A DNA stretch of 64,000 nucleotides from Roseibium algicola (GTDB lineage Bacteria; Pseudomonadota; Alphaproteobacteria; Rhizobiales; Stappiaceae). Where the stretch lies: contig NZ_CP019630.1 in the NCBI RefSeq assembly GCF_001999245.1, positions 3,811,001 through 3,875,000 on the forward strand, written 5' to 3'. Both the position numbers and the translations under genes were made by a program. The notes under the pieces are model-generated. The model did no database searches, was not told where the DNA came from, and saw only the letters and a program-made list of their open reading frames with translations. Below, in pieces: positions 63,555-64,000 of the stretch. Each line of letters opens with the position of its first letter. Position 1 is the stretch's first letter.

Positions 63555-64000
63555 ATGAAAAAGATTCTGACTTTCCTCATGGCCGGTGCCGCCATGTCCT
63601 CGGCCGCCGCCGCGGAAGATCTGTCTGTCGTCGGCAGTTGGTCCAGCCTGCCTCTGCACCAGGATTATGAGGCGCCGTTCTGGCAGACCGCCTTGCCTGA
63701 GGCATCCGGTGGCACCATCAACACAACCGTCACCACTCACAACCAGATGAACCTCGGCGTTGGCGAAGTGTTCCGCCTGCTTGGCCAGGGTGTTTTCGAC
63801 GTCGGCATGACGGTGGGCGATTATGCAGTTGCCGATGCACCGGAACTGGAAGGCCTCGATGTGCCGCTGGTGGCCATGTCTGCCGACAAGGCCCATGCCG
63901 CGGTCGATGCCGCCCGGCCGATGGTCGAGGAGATCTTCGAAAAGCGCTTCAATTCCAAGGTGCTTGCGATTGCGCCCTATCCGCCGCAGGTGGTGTTCTG
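63555..64000 (+). CDS. TRAP transporter substrate-binding protein (partial)
   Basis: First 148 residues of a DctP-type periplasmic protein. The signal peptide is MKKILTFLMAGAAMSSAAAA and the mature part begins EDLSVVGSWSSLPLHQDYE. GDYAVADAPELEGLDVPLVAM is typical of the DctP fold. The gene runs past the window end. Linked to the DUF1445 gene, it is probably specific for that enzyme's substrate. Confidence 0.85.
   Translation, partial: MKKILTFLMAGAAMSSAAAAEDLSVVGSWSSLPLHQDYEAPFWQTALPEASGGTINTTVTTHNQMNLGVGEVFRLLGQGVFDVGMTVGDYAVADAPELEGLDVPLVAMSADKAHAAVDAARPMVEEIFEKRFNSKVLAIAPYPPQVVF

Overview
The window reads as chromosomal DNA of a high-GC alphaproteobacterium, most likely a member of the Hyphomicrobiales such as the Roseibium/Labrenzia group. 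The pointers are a haem-uptake locus with RirA-type (TGA-N9-TCA) and Irr-type operator matches, a smo/mtlK polyol operon, several TRAP transporters, and a dispersed palindromic repeat of the kind common in this order. Genus placement is an inference. No rRNA, tRNA, CRISPR array, insertion sequence or prophage was seen. Genes are dense, and most sit in tightly coupled operons with ATGA-type overlaps.

Layout. 1-4516 (minus): a LacI regulator and a binding-protein ABC importer (ATPase cut by the window edge). 4686-11057: haem uptake, a TonB-dependent receptor divergent from hmuSTUV. 11089-11628: a TlpA-like thioredoxin. 11779-20040 (minus): sorbitol/mannitol uptake and oxidation (smoEFGK, smoS, mtlK), with a SorC regulator and a HAD phosphatase. 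20191-26400 (minus): a five-gene operon of unknown function (coiled-coil protein, 377-aa protein, AAA ATPase, 455-aa protein, small membrane-anchored protein). 26537-41918: a glycosylation island. It holds a methyltransferase, a hexapeptide acyltransferase, a beta-keto acid cleavage enzyme, a glycosyltransferase, a Gfo/Idh oxidoreductase, a DegT aminotransferase, a TPR/GT41 (O-GlcNAc-transferase-like) enzyme, a 2103-residue protein made almost entirely of octapeptide repeats, and an NAD-sugar epimerase. 42262-50859: a LacI regulator, an ABC importer with two different ATPases and a small membrane protein, and a dihydroxyacetone kinase. 51423-61533: a TRAP transporter and a CoA-dependent hydroxycinnamate catabolic cluster under a MarR regulator, then an acyl-CoA dehydrogenase. 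61726-64000: a LysR regulator, a DUF1445 protein and the start of another TRAP binding protein.

How the genes work together. Most of the window is a set of substrate-specific import-plus-catabolism modules, each with its own regulator and often a visible operator. GC-rich hairpins recur directly after binding-protein genes and before their permease genes. Two regions do not fit that pattern and are the best candidates for undescribed biology. One is the giant octad-repeat protein, encoded 49 bp upstream of and on the same strand as a GT41 glycosyltransferase and surrounded by nucleotide-sugar genes. The other is the AAA-ATPase operon at 20191-26400.

Start codons were chosen from Shine-Dalgarno spacing and overlaps with the preceding gene. 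Where this shortens the longest open frame the entry says so. Functions come from motifs and family knowledge read by eye; no database search was run.
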